Below are positions 43,148 through 51,365 of a stretch of DNA of 54,044 nucleotides, one piece after another. How positions within the stretch are numbered: position 1 is the first letter of the stretch; the number at the start of each line of letters is the position of its first letter. The DNA is from RGEC01 sp964626685. Its GTDB lineage: Bacteria > Bacteroidota > Bacteroidia > NS11-12g > UBA955. A program made the translations under genes and the position numbers. The notes below the pieces were generated by a model. That model ran no database searches and was not told the origin of the DNA. It saw nothing but the letters and a program-made list of their open reading frames with translations. The DNA is taken from contig CAZVJY010000012.1 of assembly GCA_964626685.1 (NCBI GenBank), forward strand, positions 1 through 54,044, given 5' to 3'.

Positions 43148-45405
43148 GCTTTTTCCTGGGCCTCACATACCGCCAGCGCAACCATGTTAACGATTTCGCG
43201 CACATTGCTGGTGTGATGGAGTACGTGCACGCTTTTTTCAAAGCCCAGCAGCACAGGTCCTATGATATCTACCATCCCCATGCCCCGCATAAGCTGGTAA
43301 GCCGCATTTCCACTGTTAAGCCCCGGGAAAATGAGTGTATTGGCAGGTTGATTGCCCAGCTTGTTAAAAGGATATTGTTTTACACGGGCTTCCCCATCCA
43401 TAGCATAAGTGGTTTGCATTTCGCCGTCCACCATAATGTGCGGGTATTGCTCATGCAGCATTTCCACTGCTTTTCTCATTTGCATGGGTGCAGGTCCGCG
43501 GCTGCTACCAAAGTTGCTGTAGGTTACAAGCGCTATTCTTGGCTCTATCTGAAACTTGCTCACACGTTCGTGTACTTTCAGCACCAAATCCACCAGTTCT
43601 TCGGGTTTATAGTCAATATTTACGGTTGTATCAGACAAAAACACGGGACCATTTTTGGTCATCACGATGTGCATACCGGCAATGCGCTTGGAAGCGCCCG
43701 TAACATTGATGCATTCCAGCATGGGCCGCAGTGCTATGGGATAATTTCTGGTTAAACCGCTGATAAGGGCATCGCATTTACCTGTTTCTACCATCATGGC
43801 ACCAAAGTAGTTGCGGTAGCGCATATTTTTAACGGCCTCAGTCTGTGTGAGTCCGTTTCGTTTGCGTTTTTCGTACAACAGTGCACCAAACTCCTCACAA
43901 AGGGCATCTTCGGTCCACGGATCCAACATGGTCACCTGTCCAAGATCAATGTTGTTTTCCTCCATCACTTTCCGAATCTGATGCGGCCTGCCAAGCAGAA
44001 CTGGTGTGGCAATTCCTTCATTGAGACAGGTTTGAGCAGCACGCAGGATTTTCACATCTTCTGCTTCGGAGAACACCACGCGCTTGGGCTGTTTTTTAGC
44101 CCGCTGAACCAGGCGATTAACAAAATCATTGTCTATACCGAGACGCTTTCTCAACGTGGCTTTATAAGCGTCCCAGTCGGTGATGGGATTTCTGGCAACA
44201 CCACTTTCCATAGCAGCTTTAGCCACAGCAGGAGCTACGGTGGTTAGCAGTCGCGGATCCATCGGTTTCGGAATTATGTAATTGCTGCCGAAATCCAGAT
44301 CATAATCGTTGTAGGCCATCATTACCACTTCAGGAACCGGCTCAAGCGCCAGATCTGCAATGGCACGCACGGCGGCCAATTTCATTTCTTCATTGATGGC
44401 TGTGGCACGCACATCCAGTGCACCGCGAAATATAAATGGAAATCCCAGCACATTGTTTACCTGGTTAGGATAATCACTTCTGCCCGTAGCCATTAAAATA
44501 TCGGGGCGGGTGGAAACCGCCAGCTTGTAATCAATCTCCGGGTCGGGATTGGCCATGGCAAAAACAACCGGCTTTTCTGCCATGCTCAGAATCATTTCAG
44601 GCGAGAGAATATTCCCTTTTGACAAACCCACAAAAACATCGGCACCGGCCATTGCTTCTTCGAGGGTACGTGCTTTGGAGGTTGTTACAAACTGGCTTTT
44701 GTACTTATCCAGATCCGTTCTCTCTGCATGAATCACCCCTTTGCTGTCAAGCATAACAAGGTTTTTGGGATCAACACCAAGGCTAACAAACAGTTTTGAG
44801 CAGGCAATGGCGCTTGCACCGGCGCCGTTTACCACCATTTTTATTTTGCCTATTTCCTTGTTTACAATCCTTAACGCATTCAGCAATGCCGCTCCGCTGA
44901 TTATCGCGGTTCCGTGCTGATCATCATGCATGATGGGAATTTGAAGTTCTGCTTTCAGACGCTCTTCTATTTCAAAACTTTCAGGAGCCTTGATATCTTC
45001 CAGGTTGATTCCCCCGAAGGTGGGCTCCATCGCTTTTACCGTGCGCACAAACTCATCCACATCCTTGCAATTGAGTTCTATGTCAAAAACATCAATATCG
45101 GCAAAAATCTTGAATAACACGCCTTTTCCTTCCATCACAGGCTTTGATGCCTCCGGCCCGATATCACCCAGACCCAGAACCGCTGTACCATTGCTAATAA
45201 CTGCTACCAGATTGCCTTTGGCCGTATACTTATAAACGTCATCGGTATTTTCCGCAATTTTCAAACAGGGCTCTGCAACACCGGGACTGTAAGCCAGAGC
45301 AAGGTCAAACTGTGTTTGTGTGGGTTTGGTTGTAACAACTTCTATCTTTCCGGGTCTTCCGTCAGCATGATAACTGAGTGCATCCAGTAGTTTCTTATCC
45401 GCCAT
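43144..45405 (-). CDS. maeB: NADP-dependent malic enzyme with phosphotransacetylase-like domain
   Basis: Oxidative decarboxylation of malate to pyruvate with NADP reduction. The 753-aa length is that of MaeB: malic enzyme domains (1 to about 420) plus a C-terminal PTA-like domain that is thought to be regulatory and not a working transacetylase. Landmarks: AYSPGVAEPCLKIAEN, LGLGDIGPEASKPVMEGK, IMHDDQHGTAIISGAALLNAL, the NADP fold VVNGAGASAIACSKLFVSLG, and then KQPKRVVFSEAEDVKILRAAQ starting the PTA part. A TATCTTTG promoter is 10 bases before the ATG. With fumC nearby it supplies C4/C3 interconversion. Confidence 0.95.
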   Translation of the reverse strand: MADKKLLDALSYHADGRPGKIEVVTTKPTQTQFDLALAYSPGVAEPCLKIAENTDDVYKYTAKGNLVAVISNGTAVLGLGDIGPEASKPVMEGKGVLFKIFADIDVFDIELNCKDVDEFVRTVKAMEPTFGGINLEDIKAPESFEIEERLKAELQIPIMHDDQHGTAIISGAALLNALRIVNKEIGKIKMVVNGAGASAIACSKLFVSLGVDPKNLVMLDSKGVIHAERTDLDKYKSQFVTTSKARTLEEAMAGADVFVGLSKGNILSPEMILSMAEKPVVFAMANPDPEIDYKLAVSTRPDILMATGRSDYPNQVNNVLGFPFIFRGALDVRATAINEEMKLAAVRAIADLALEPVPEVVMMAYNDYDLDFGSNYIIPKPMDPRLLTTVAPAVAKAAMESGVARNPITDWDAYKATLRKRLGIDNDFVNRLVQRAKKQPKRVVFSEAEDVKILRAAQTCLNEGIATPVLLGRPHQIRKVMEENNIDLGQVTMLDPWTEDALCEEFGALLYEKRKRNGLTQTEAVKNMRYRNYFGAMMVETGKCDALISGLTRNYPIALRPMLECINVTGASKRIAGMHIVMTKNGPVFLSDTTVNIDYKPEELVDLVLKVHERVSKFQIEPRIALVTYSNFGSSRGPAPMQMRKAVEMLHEQYPHIMVDGEMQTTYAMDGEARVKQYPFNKLGNQPANTLIFPGLNSGNAAYQLMRGMGMVDIIGPVLLGFEKSVHVLHHTSNVREIVNMVALAVCEAQEKA

Positions 45406-45415
45406 ATTCAGGCAG

Positions 45416-45423
45416 CAAAGATA
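45416..45423 (-). promoter_or_regulatory. TATCTTTG, -7 promoter element of maeB
   Basis: Exact TAnnTTTG on the minus strand, 10 bases before the ATG at 45405. Confidence 0.65.
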
Positions 45424-45438
45424 CGGCCTTTGAAAACA

Positions 45439-45783
45439 TTAAAAACCCGGATTCGTATAAGATAACTTTCGGGCTTCTTCGTTCTGATTCCGCAATGTCC
45501 AGTGCTTTGAACGGGTCACATCTAGCCAGGCATTCACCGTATAGCGCTGAACAACAGCCTCTCTGCCATAGCGTGCAAGAATCTTATCGCAAACCTCTTT
45601 TACCGTAGTATTTTCCGTAATGATCAGCCGGGGATTTGATATCATGTTGCCGTTAGGCCTTTTAATCACCTTGCGCAGTTTAATTCTTAAATAGGGAAAC
45701 ATAAGATGAAATTGTTTTTCAAATTCCCTGTCGGCAGCATAATCAGAAAAATGAATTATCGGATTTTCAATTACGGAGGTCAT
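45439..45783 (-). CDS. Small conserved Bacteroidota protein next to the Crp-like regulator
   Basis: A 114-aa cytoplasmic protein from the ATG at 45783. It is predicted to be alpha/beta, with RIKLRKVIKRPNG, a KEVCDKILARYGREAVVQRYTVNAWLD stretch and the motif HWTLRNQNEEARKLS near the end. I recall the ending (W-TL-x-x-QNEE) from Bacteroidota proteins of unknown function, but cannot name a family. A palindrome TGACCTTTGTCA (45825-45836) lies 41 bases before its start, and a close copy lies upstream of the kinase, so it is a candidate target of the neighbouring regulator. Confidence 0.6.
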   Translation of the reverse strand: MTSVIENPIIHFSDYAADREFEKQFHLMFPYLRIKLRKVIKRPNGNMISNPRLIITENTTVKEVCDKILARYGREAVVQRYTVNAWLDVTRSKHWTLRNQNEEARKLSYTNPGF

Positions 45784-45824
45784 AAGTGCAACAATATTAA
45801 GCCTGAAAGTATCATAAGATAAAA

Positions 45825-45836
45825 TGACCTTTGTCA
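45825..45836. promoter_or_regulatory. Palindrome TGAC-CTTT-GTCA, candidate regulator site
   Basis: Arms TGAC and GTCA, 41 bases upstream of the small-protein start and 20 bases past the response regulator stop. It differs in one central base from the site at 48301-48312. The spacing resembles FNR/Crp-family operators (half-sites around a 4-base centre). Confidence 0.5.
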
Positions 45837-45856
45837 CGATAGTAAATATCCGTGCT

Positions 45857-46915
45857 TTAGTTTTTCATTCTGATTAAACCGGCCAAATCCTTGATAATGA
45901 TATTGCTTTGCACAATATTGATTAAGCCCTCCTGTTTAAAGGAACTTAATGTGCGTATTACTGTCTCTGTAGCTGTGCCCACATAAGAAGCCAGCTCCTG
46001 CCGGGATATTTCAATTTCCTTTTTACCATTGCTTAAAGAATATGTGCGGTACACTTCAACCAGGGCTTCCGCCACCCTTTTCCTAACCGAATCATAAGCA
46101 AGGCGAAGTAGTTTATCTTCTGCTTCTACCAACTGATTTGCCATGATGCGGATAAATTTTGCAGAAGCTCCCGGATGGGTCCCAAGCAAAGAGAAAAAAT
46201 CGGCTTTGTTGAGGGCATAAAGCCTTAATGGTTCCACCGCGATAGCTGATTCTGTGTATTCCGCTTCTTCCAGCATGGCAATATGTCCAAAAATATCTCC
46301 TTCTCCATACAAGCCGGTCATTAGTTCTTTGCCATCATTGCTCAGTAATACCGTTTTTACTTTACCTGACTCAATAAAATACACATAGCGCGGTTGACTT
46401 CCTTCCCGGTAAACGTATTCCCTTTTCTGAAAATCAAATACCAGCCCCTCCCCGGCGGCTTCTTTGAAAGCTTCCAGAGAGCGAGGATCATTCATCAATG
46501 ACATAAATCCATCGGCAGATCCTGTTCTTCCGTCTTTTTCACGGTTGTGTTTTTTCAGCCTGGCTTCAATAGCCCTCAATAGTTCTGCTTCCTCAAAAGG
46601 CTTTGTGATGAAATCATCTGCCCCCAGCTCCATCCCTTTGCGATAGTTATCTCTGTCTGTTCTTGCGGTTAACAGAATTACCGGAATATTCGCGGTTTCA
46701 GGCGAGCGCGACAGCAAGTGTATAACACCAAATCCATCCAGTAAGGGCATGGCAATGTCACAAACAATAATATCAGGAAGGATTTTTTGGGCTACTTCCA
46801 CGCCTTCTTTTCCATTTTCAGACGTTAAAACCTCATAATCTGACAAGGTTAAAATTTCGGCGACGTTTTCGCGTATGTCGCGGCTGTCGTCAATCAGCAA
46901 TACTTTTTTCTTCAT
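45857..46915 (-). CDS. Response regulator with cyclic-nucleotide-like and Crp-type HTH domains
   Basis: A 352-aa regulator: receiver domain (1 to about 125) with the phosphorylation site Asp53 (IIVCDIAMPLLDGF) and Lys in DFITKPFEEAEL; a cNMP-binding-like sensor domain (about 160-270, VKTVLLSNDGKELMTGLYGEGDIFGHIAMLEE); and a Crp-type winged helix (about 280-345, EISRQELASYVGTATETVIRTLSSFKQEGLI). Fusion of a receiver to a Crp/Fnr output is a Bacteroidota arrangement that lets a kinase control an FNR-like repressor or activator. The ATG at 46915 is preferred; it overlaps the kinase gene by 26 bases, so the pair is co-translated. Confidence 0.92.
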   Translation of the reverse strand: MKKKVLLIDDSRDIRENVAEILTLSDYEVLTSENGKEGVEVAQKILPDIIVCDIAMPLLDGFGVIHLLSRSPETANIPVILLTARTDRDNYRKGMELGADDFITKPFEEAELLRAIEARLKKHNREKDGRTGSADGFMSLMNDPRSLEAFKEAAGEGLVFDFQKREYVYREGSQPRYVYFIESGKVKTVLLSNDGKELMTGLYGEGDIFGHIAMLEEAEYTESAIAVEPLRLYALNKADFFSLLGTHPGASAKFIRIMANQLVEAEDKLLRLAYDSVRKRVAEALVEVYRTYSLSNGKKEIEISRQELASYVGTATETVIRTLSSFKQEGLINIVQSNIIIKDLAGLIRMKN

Positions 46916-48161
46916 ATTTCTTTGGTAATCTAATGGTTGCACATGTTCCAAGATTAAGTTCACTGGCAAGTTCTAATTTTCCATTAAGATGCTCAAGAAA
47001 CTGACGGACTATAAAGAGGCCAAGGCCATTGCCCGACACACCGTCGGAATTGCTTGCCCTGTAAAATCCGTTGCTAATTTTATGCAGTTCTTCGGGGGGA
47101 ATACCTCTCCCCTGGTCTTTTACTGAAATAACACACGTATCTTCATCTTCATCACAATCTATATTAACCTCCCCATTTCCATCAGAATATTTTACGGCGT
47201 TGCTTACAAGATTATTCAGCGCTTGTTTAAGCAAGTCTCCATTGGTTTCTACCACCACTTTCTCCGGCAGATGCAGGCGAATTGGGACAGTTTTCCCGTC
47301 TTTTTCCAATTGGCTCCAGTTTTTGGCTATTTTATCAAGCAACTCCGTAATCTCCACCTCGGTCGTTTTTAATTTATGGCTTCCGTCAATAATACTATTT
47401 AAATACAACAATTCATCGGAAACAGTAACCAGTTGCCTTACTTGCTCCCTTGCTTTTTGTAAGTGCTCCAGCTGGACTTTGCCCAATGGTGTTTCCTTTT
47501 GGCCGTAACGCTCAATAAGATCAAGCGATGTTCGGATGATTGTGAGTGGATTTCGGTATTCATGGGAGATGAGGTAGGCAAACTTGGAACATTTCTCATT
47601 GGCCTCTATTTCCTTTCCCAGTGCCTGACGCAGTTCTTTTTGTATTTCCACTAGTGAATCTACTGTTTCCTGCAGAATCTGGGTTCTGTCCCTCAATGCC
47701 CTTTCTGTATTGTTCTTCAGGGAGTTTATGGATTCTTTCAGACGCAGAATCTCAGCATTTCGTCGTTGCAGTGCCTTGTCTTTAATCAGCCTGTTTTCAA
47801 GGGCATAAATAAACAAAAGAGCATAAACCGAACCGGATGTACTGAGGCTGCTCATGCGAACAGAAACAGGGAATGTAAACTTATCCTTTGATACTCCCTT
47901 AATATTCTTCTCCACTATTCTCATCAGGTCCGGGATGGTTATCTTTGATTCAGGTTCATTCGGTGAATTCAGCAAATCATCAATAGTAAGATCTTTGTAT
48001 TCAAAGCTGTCATACCCAAACAATTTTGTGGCAGCCGGATTGGCCTCTACAATACGTCCTTTATAGTCCAGCAGCAATATTGCCTCTCCGCATTGCTGAA
48101 ACGTTGTCAGGTACATTTGTTGCCAAACTTCCTTATCTTGTGTAGCTTCTTTTTTCATCAC
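46890..48161 (-). CDS. Soluble PAS-domain sensor histidine kinase
   Basis: A 423-aa kinase with no membrane segment, so a cytosolic sensor. PAS domain at about 15-120 (CGEAILLLDYKGRIVEANPAATKLFGYDS), coiled coil at about 125-190, H-box with His200 (AYLISHEYRNPLTI), then the ATPase domain: N box NNLVSNAVKYSDG, G1 DQGRGIPPE, G2 GNGLGLFIVRQFL. The small PAS may bind a cofactor, ligand or redox group; none can be told from sequence. It is followed by the Crp-like response regulator with 26 bases of overlap. RBS-like GAGAGG lies before the ATG. Confidence 0.92.
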   Translation of the reverse strand: MMKKEATQDKEVWQQMYLTTFQQCGEAILLLDYKGRIVEANPAATKLFGYDSFEYKDLTIDDLLNSPNEPESKITIPDLMRIVEKNIKGVSKDKFTFPVSVRMSSLSTSGSVYALLFIYALENRLIKDKALQRRNAEILRLKESINSLKNNTERALRDRTQILQETVDSLVEIQKELRQALGKEIEANEKCSKFAYLISHEYRNPLTIIRTSLDLIERYGQKETPLGKVQLEHLQKAREQVRQLVTVSDELLYLNSIIDGSHKLKTTEVEITELLDKIAKNWSQLEKDGKTVPIRLHLPEKVVVETNGDLLKQALNNLVSNAVKYSDGNGEVNIDCDEDEDTCVISVKDQGRGIPPEELHKISNGFYRASNSDGVSGNGLGLFIVRQFLEHLNGKLELASELNLGTCATIRLPKKYEEKSIAD

Positions 48162-48299
48162 CCGTGGTTCCTCTCAAAAACGACTCATTTATCTTTTGTT
48201 TATTTTAAGTTTATGATACTGAAATAAATACTACTTTTTTACCGTGATTCGACATTTCAAAAGTATACAGGCATTCATTCAAATGTTTTAAAATAGAGC

Positions 48300-48313
48300 A
48301 TGACATTTGTCAT
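48300..48313. promoter_or_regulatory. Palindrome ATGACA-TT-TGTCAT, candidate regulator site
   Basis: Perfect 6-bp arms around TT, 139 bases upstream of the kinase start. Its core TGACATTTGTCA differs in one central base from the site beyond the other end of the operon at 45825-45836, suggesting both are bound by the Crp-like response regulator, with autoregulation here. Binding is inference. Confidence 0.5.
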
Positions 48314-48388
48314 AACAACGAATAGTTCTTTTTAATTAGTGTAGAATTTATTACAATTATTATCTTTAAAAACACCATTTTGCCTTGT

Positions 48389-48403
48389 TTTGTTTGAAAC
48401 AAA
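48389..48403. repeat. 15-base palindrome TTTGTTTGAAACAAA
   Basis: Perfect 7-bp arms with a single G centre, in the AT-rich gap between the kinase and fumC. It could be an operator. Because the region is AT-rich, chance is more likely than the arm length suggests. Confidence 0.35.
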
Positions 48404-48617
48404 TCTTTAATTTTCATAATAAAAGTTAAACAAATAATCTATAAACTATCTTAATCGATACATCATCAGAAAAAAACAATCTTTAAACCATAGGATACAT
48501 TTTCAAAAAAAACTGGCTGTTTTCAGGATTCACAACCGATTTGTTGCGATTTTTTCAAAAATTTTTACCTTTTATTATAGTTTTTCGCAATAATGCGGGG
48601 TTAAGAAAATCCATCCT

Positions 48618-48625
48618 TAAATTTG
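48618..48625 (+). promoter_or_regulatory. TAAATTTG, -7 promoter element of fumC
   Basis: Exact TAnnTTTG, 15 bases before the ATG at 48641. It shows that an in-frame ATG at 48623 is not the start. Confidence 0.6.
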
Positions 48626-48640
48626 CGAAGCATAAAAATC

Positions 48641-50053
48641 ATGACAAATTTTCGTATTGAACGCGATACCATGGGCGAGGTAAAGGTGCCCGCAGAGCGC
48701 TACTGGGGCGCACAAACCGAACGCAGCAGAAACAATTTCAAAATAGGACCTGAAGGCAGTATGCCGGTAGAGATTATCCGTGCATTTGGCGTTCTGAAAA
48801 AGTGTGCTGCCCTAGCGAACCATCAGCTAGGAGTGTTAAGCGAAGAAAAGAAAAACCTGATAGTGCAGGTATGCGACGAAATTATAGACGGCAAACTGGA
48901 TACCGAATTCCCCCTGGTAATATGGCAAACCGGCAGCGGTACCCAAAGCAATATGAATGTGAATGAGGTAATTGCCAACCGTGCCCATGTACTGAGCGGA
49001 GGCAAACTCACCGATGAAAACAAGGTTTTGCATCCCAACGATGACGTAAATAAAAGTCAGAGCAGCAACGATACTTTTCCCACAGCGATGAGTATTGCGG
49101 TTTTCAAGCAGGTAGTGGACTACACCTTGCCCGGCATTCAGGCATTAAAAACCACCCTTAAACATAAATCGCGTGATTTCAAAGATATTGTAAAGATTGG
49201 ACGCACCCATTTCATGGATGCCACGCCCCTCACACTGGGCCAGGAATTCAGCGGATATGTAACCCAGCTTGAAAACGGTGTATCAGCCATTAACAGGGCA
49301 TTATTGCCGGCCGCAGAAATAGCCCTTGGCGGAACTGCCGTTGGAACCGGACTGAATGCACCCAAAGGGTATGCAACCCTGGTTGCCAGGCTCATCGCCG
49401 AAGAAACCGGCCTGCCCATGGTTTCTGCGCCCAATAAATTTGAAGCACTGGCCGCCCATGATGCCATGGTGGAACTGCATGGTGCTATTAAAAGAGCGGC
49501 GGTAAGCTGTTTCAAAATCGCAAATGATATTCGCATGATCAGCAGCGGTCCCCGCAGTGGTATTGGCGAAATCATCATCCCTGAAAACGAGCCCGGCAGC
49601 AGCATTATGCCCGGCAAGGTAAATCCTACGCAGCCCGAAGCACTTACCATGGTTTGCGCTCAGATTATGGGCAATGATGTAACTGTATCATTTGCCGGTT
49701 CACAAGGTCACTTCGAACTGAATGTATACAAACCCGTAATTGCGGCAAATTTGCTGCAGAGTGCGCGTCTTCTGGGTCAGGCCTGCCTGAGTTTTGATAC
49801 ACACTGTGCCCAGGGCATTGAACCCAACCACACCCGCATACAGCAACTGGTGGAGCAAAGCCTGATGCTGGTTACGGCCCTGAACACCCATATCGGCTAT
49901 GAAAATGCAGCCAAAATTGCCAAGAAAGCCCACAAGGAAAACAAAACCCTTAGGGAAGCGGCGGTTGAACTGGGTTTGCTAACCAGTGAACAGTTTGATG
50001 AATGGGTGAAGCCGGAAAAAATGGTCGGCAACCCCGATGAAACGATCAAATAA
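48641..50053 (+). CDS. fumC: Class II fumarate hydratase
   Basis: Reversible hydration of fumarate to malate in the TCA cycle. The 470-aa length (ATG 48641) is standard for FumC. Motifs: ERDTMGEVKVPAERYWGAQT, WQTGSGTQSNMNVNEVIANRA, VNKSQSSNDTFPTAMSIAV, GRTHFMDATPLTLGQEFSGY, and the superfamily signature GSSIMPGKVNPTQPEALTM. The tail (LTSEQFDEWVKPEKM) is the typical end. It could feed malate to the MaeB encoded about 3 kb away. folP follows 18 bases later on the same strand. Confidence 0.96.
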   Translation: MTNFRIERDTMGEVKVPAERYWGAQTERSRNNFKIGPEGSMPVEIIRAFGVLKKCAALANHQLGVLSEEKKNLIVQVCDEIIDGKLDTEFPLVIWQTGSGTQSNMNVNEVIANRAHVLSGGKLTDENKVLHPNDDVNKSQSSNDTFPTAMSIAVFKQVVDYTLPGIQALKTTLKHKSRDFKDIVKIGRTHFMDATPLTLGQEFSGYVTQLENGVSAINRALLPAAEIALGGTAVGTGLNAPKGYATLVARLIAEETGLPMVSAPNKFEALAAHDAMVELHGAIKRAAVSCFKIANDIRMISSGPRSGIGEIIIPENEPGSSIMPGKVNPTQPEALTMVCAQIMGNDVTVSFAGSQGHFELNVYKPVIAANLLQSARLLGQACLSFDTHCAQGIEPNHTRIQQLVEQSLMLVTALNTHIGYENAAKIAKKAHKENKTLREAAVELGLLTSEQFDEWVKPEKMVGNPDETIK

Positions 50054-50071
50054 AGTAGATTTACAAAACCC

Positions 50072-50863
50072 ATGAGCCGCATTTCCATCATGGGCATTCT
50101 CAATGCCACGCCGGATTCATTTTTTGAAGGCAGTCGCATTGTGAATCAGAAGGCGGTGGATGTGGCGGGAAAAATGCTGGAGGATGGCGCTGACATCCTC
50201 GATATTGGCGGACAAAGCACAAGACCGGGGGCCTCGCTTATTTCGGCCGCAGAAGAGGCTGACAGAATTTTACCCGTAATTGAAAATATTATTCGTTGTT
50301 TCCCATCGGCTGTAATCAGTGCGGATACCTTTTACGGCAGTGTGGCAAAGCAGTCCGTTGCAGCCGGCGCTGGCATGATCAATGACATATCAGCAGGTGA
50401 AGACGACCCGGAAATGCTTCCCTTTATTGCAGAGCGCAAAATTCCATATGTATCCATGCACAAACAGGGAAATCCTCAAAACATGCAGAACAATCCGGTA
50501 TATCAAAACGTTACCGCTGATGTGCTGGGCTATTTTGAGAAAAAACAGACTTTGTATCAATCCCTGGGTATTGAGAACTGGATTATTGACCCCGGATTTG
50601 GTTTTGGCAAAACAGCGGCCCATAATTTTGAACTTCTCCGAAATCTCGGAGATTTTAAAAAATTGGGAAGACCTTTGCTCGTGGGCATTTCCAGAAAAAG
50701 CATGATCTGGAAAACACTGCAAACCTCTGCTGACAGGGCGCTGAACGGCACTACGGCATTGCATATGGCTGCATTGATACATGGTGCTGATTTGTTGCGT
50801 GTGCACGATGTGAAAGAAGCCCGGGAGTGTCTTCAATTATTTAGAGAACTGTATGAAAGATGA
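50072..50863 (+). CDS. folP: Dihydropteroate synthase
   Basis: Condenses p-aminobenzoate with hydroxymethyl-dihydropterin pyrophosphate in folate synthesis, 263 aa. Signature stretches: MGILNATPDSFFEGSR, ADILDIGGQSTRPGA, MINDISAGEDDPEML, WIIDPGFGFGKTAAHNFELL and LLVGISRKSM. It follows fumC by 18 bases and overlaps the DUF1801 gene by 11 bases. Confidence 0.95.
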   Translation: MSRISIMGILNATPDSFFEGSRIVNQKAVDVAGKMLEDGADILDIGGQSTRPGASLISAAEEADRILPVIENIIRCFPSAVISADTFYGSVAKQSVAAGAGMINDISAGEDDPEMLPFIAERKIPYVSMHKQGNPQNMQNNPVYQNVTADVLGYFEKKQTLYQSLGIENWIIDPGFGFGKTAAHNFELLRNLGDFKKLGRPLLVGISRKSMIWKTLQTSADRALNGTTALHMAALIHGADLLRVHDVKEARECLQLFRELYER

Positions 50864-51308
50864 TTTGACCGTTTTTGAAACGTATTTTAAAAGTATTGAA
50901 GCGGAGAAAGCTACCATAATCAAACAACTAGCCATGGCTATTTCTTCCAATATCCCGGTGGAGTTTGAAGCACAAATCCAATACAACATGCCATCCTGGG
51001 TAGTACCCCTCTCCCTTTATCCCGCAGGCTACCATTGCAAATCAGATACCCCGTTGCCCTTCATCAGCATAGCAGCGCAAAAAAAACACCTTGCTTTGTA
51101 CCATATGGGTCTATATGCAAATCCACCGCTCATGGGCTGGTTTGAGACTGAATTGAAAGCGGCTATCGGGAAAAAACCGGATATAGGGAAAAGTTGTATC
51201 CGATTTAAATACGGGGATGAAATTCCATTTGGATTGATTGGGGAATTATGCAGTAAAATGGCTGTCGGAGAATGGATTCAACTGTATGAATCCGACTTCA
51301 AAAAATGA
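50853..51308 (+). CDS. DUF1801-type protein
   Basis: A 151-aa cytoplasmic protein of the DUF1801/YdhG-like fold, recognised by PVEFEAQIQYNMPSWVVPLSLYP, PFISIAAQKKHLALYHMGLY and GKSCIRFKYGDEIPFGLIGEL. No biochemical function is established. It overlaps the end of folP by 11 bases, so it is likely co-transcribed. Whether it is related to folate metabolism is unknown. Confidence 0.8.
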   Translation: MKDDLTVFETYFKSIEAEKATIIKQLAMAISSNIPVEFEAQIQYNMPSWVVPLSLYPAGYHCKSDTPLPFISIAAQKKHLALYHMGLYANPPLMGWFETELKAAIGKKPDIGKSCIRFKYGDEIPFGLIGELCSKMAVGEWIQLYESDFKK

Positions 51309-51352
51309 CAAAATCGAAAAAGGCGGTCTTAATCAGTTACCGATATTTATTA

Positions 51353-51360
51353 TACCTTTG
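51353..51360 (+). promoter_or_regulatory. TACCTTTG, -7 promoter element of rpe
   Basis: Exact TAnnTTTG, 5 bases before the ATG at 51366, so a leaderless or nearly leaderless mRNA is predicted. Confidence 0.65.
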
Positions 51361-51365
51361 CCCAA

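Larger units (their letters stand above)
48162..48640. other. Gene-free, AT-rich divergent intergenic region (479 bases)
   Basis: The gap between the kinase gene (minus) and fumC (plus) is far longer than elsewhere in the window and very AT-rich. It holds the palindrome at 48300-48313, a 15-base palindrome at 48389-48403, and the fumC promoter element at 48618-48625. I found no open frame, tRNA or clear terminator in it. The kinase promoter is not obvious. Confidence 0.7.

Noticed and set aside
43057..43755. A 232-codon antisense frame over the malic enzyme gene
   Set aside because: Shadow of maeB and the GNAT gene; no motif and no start signal.
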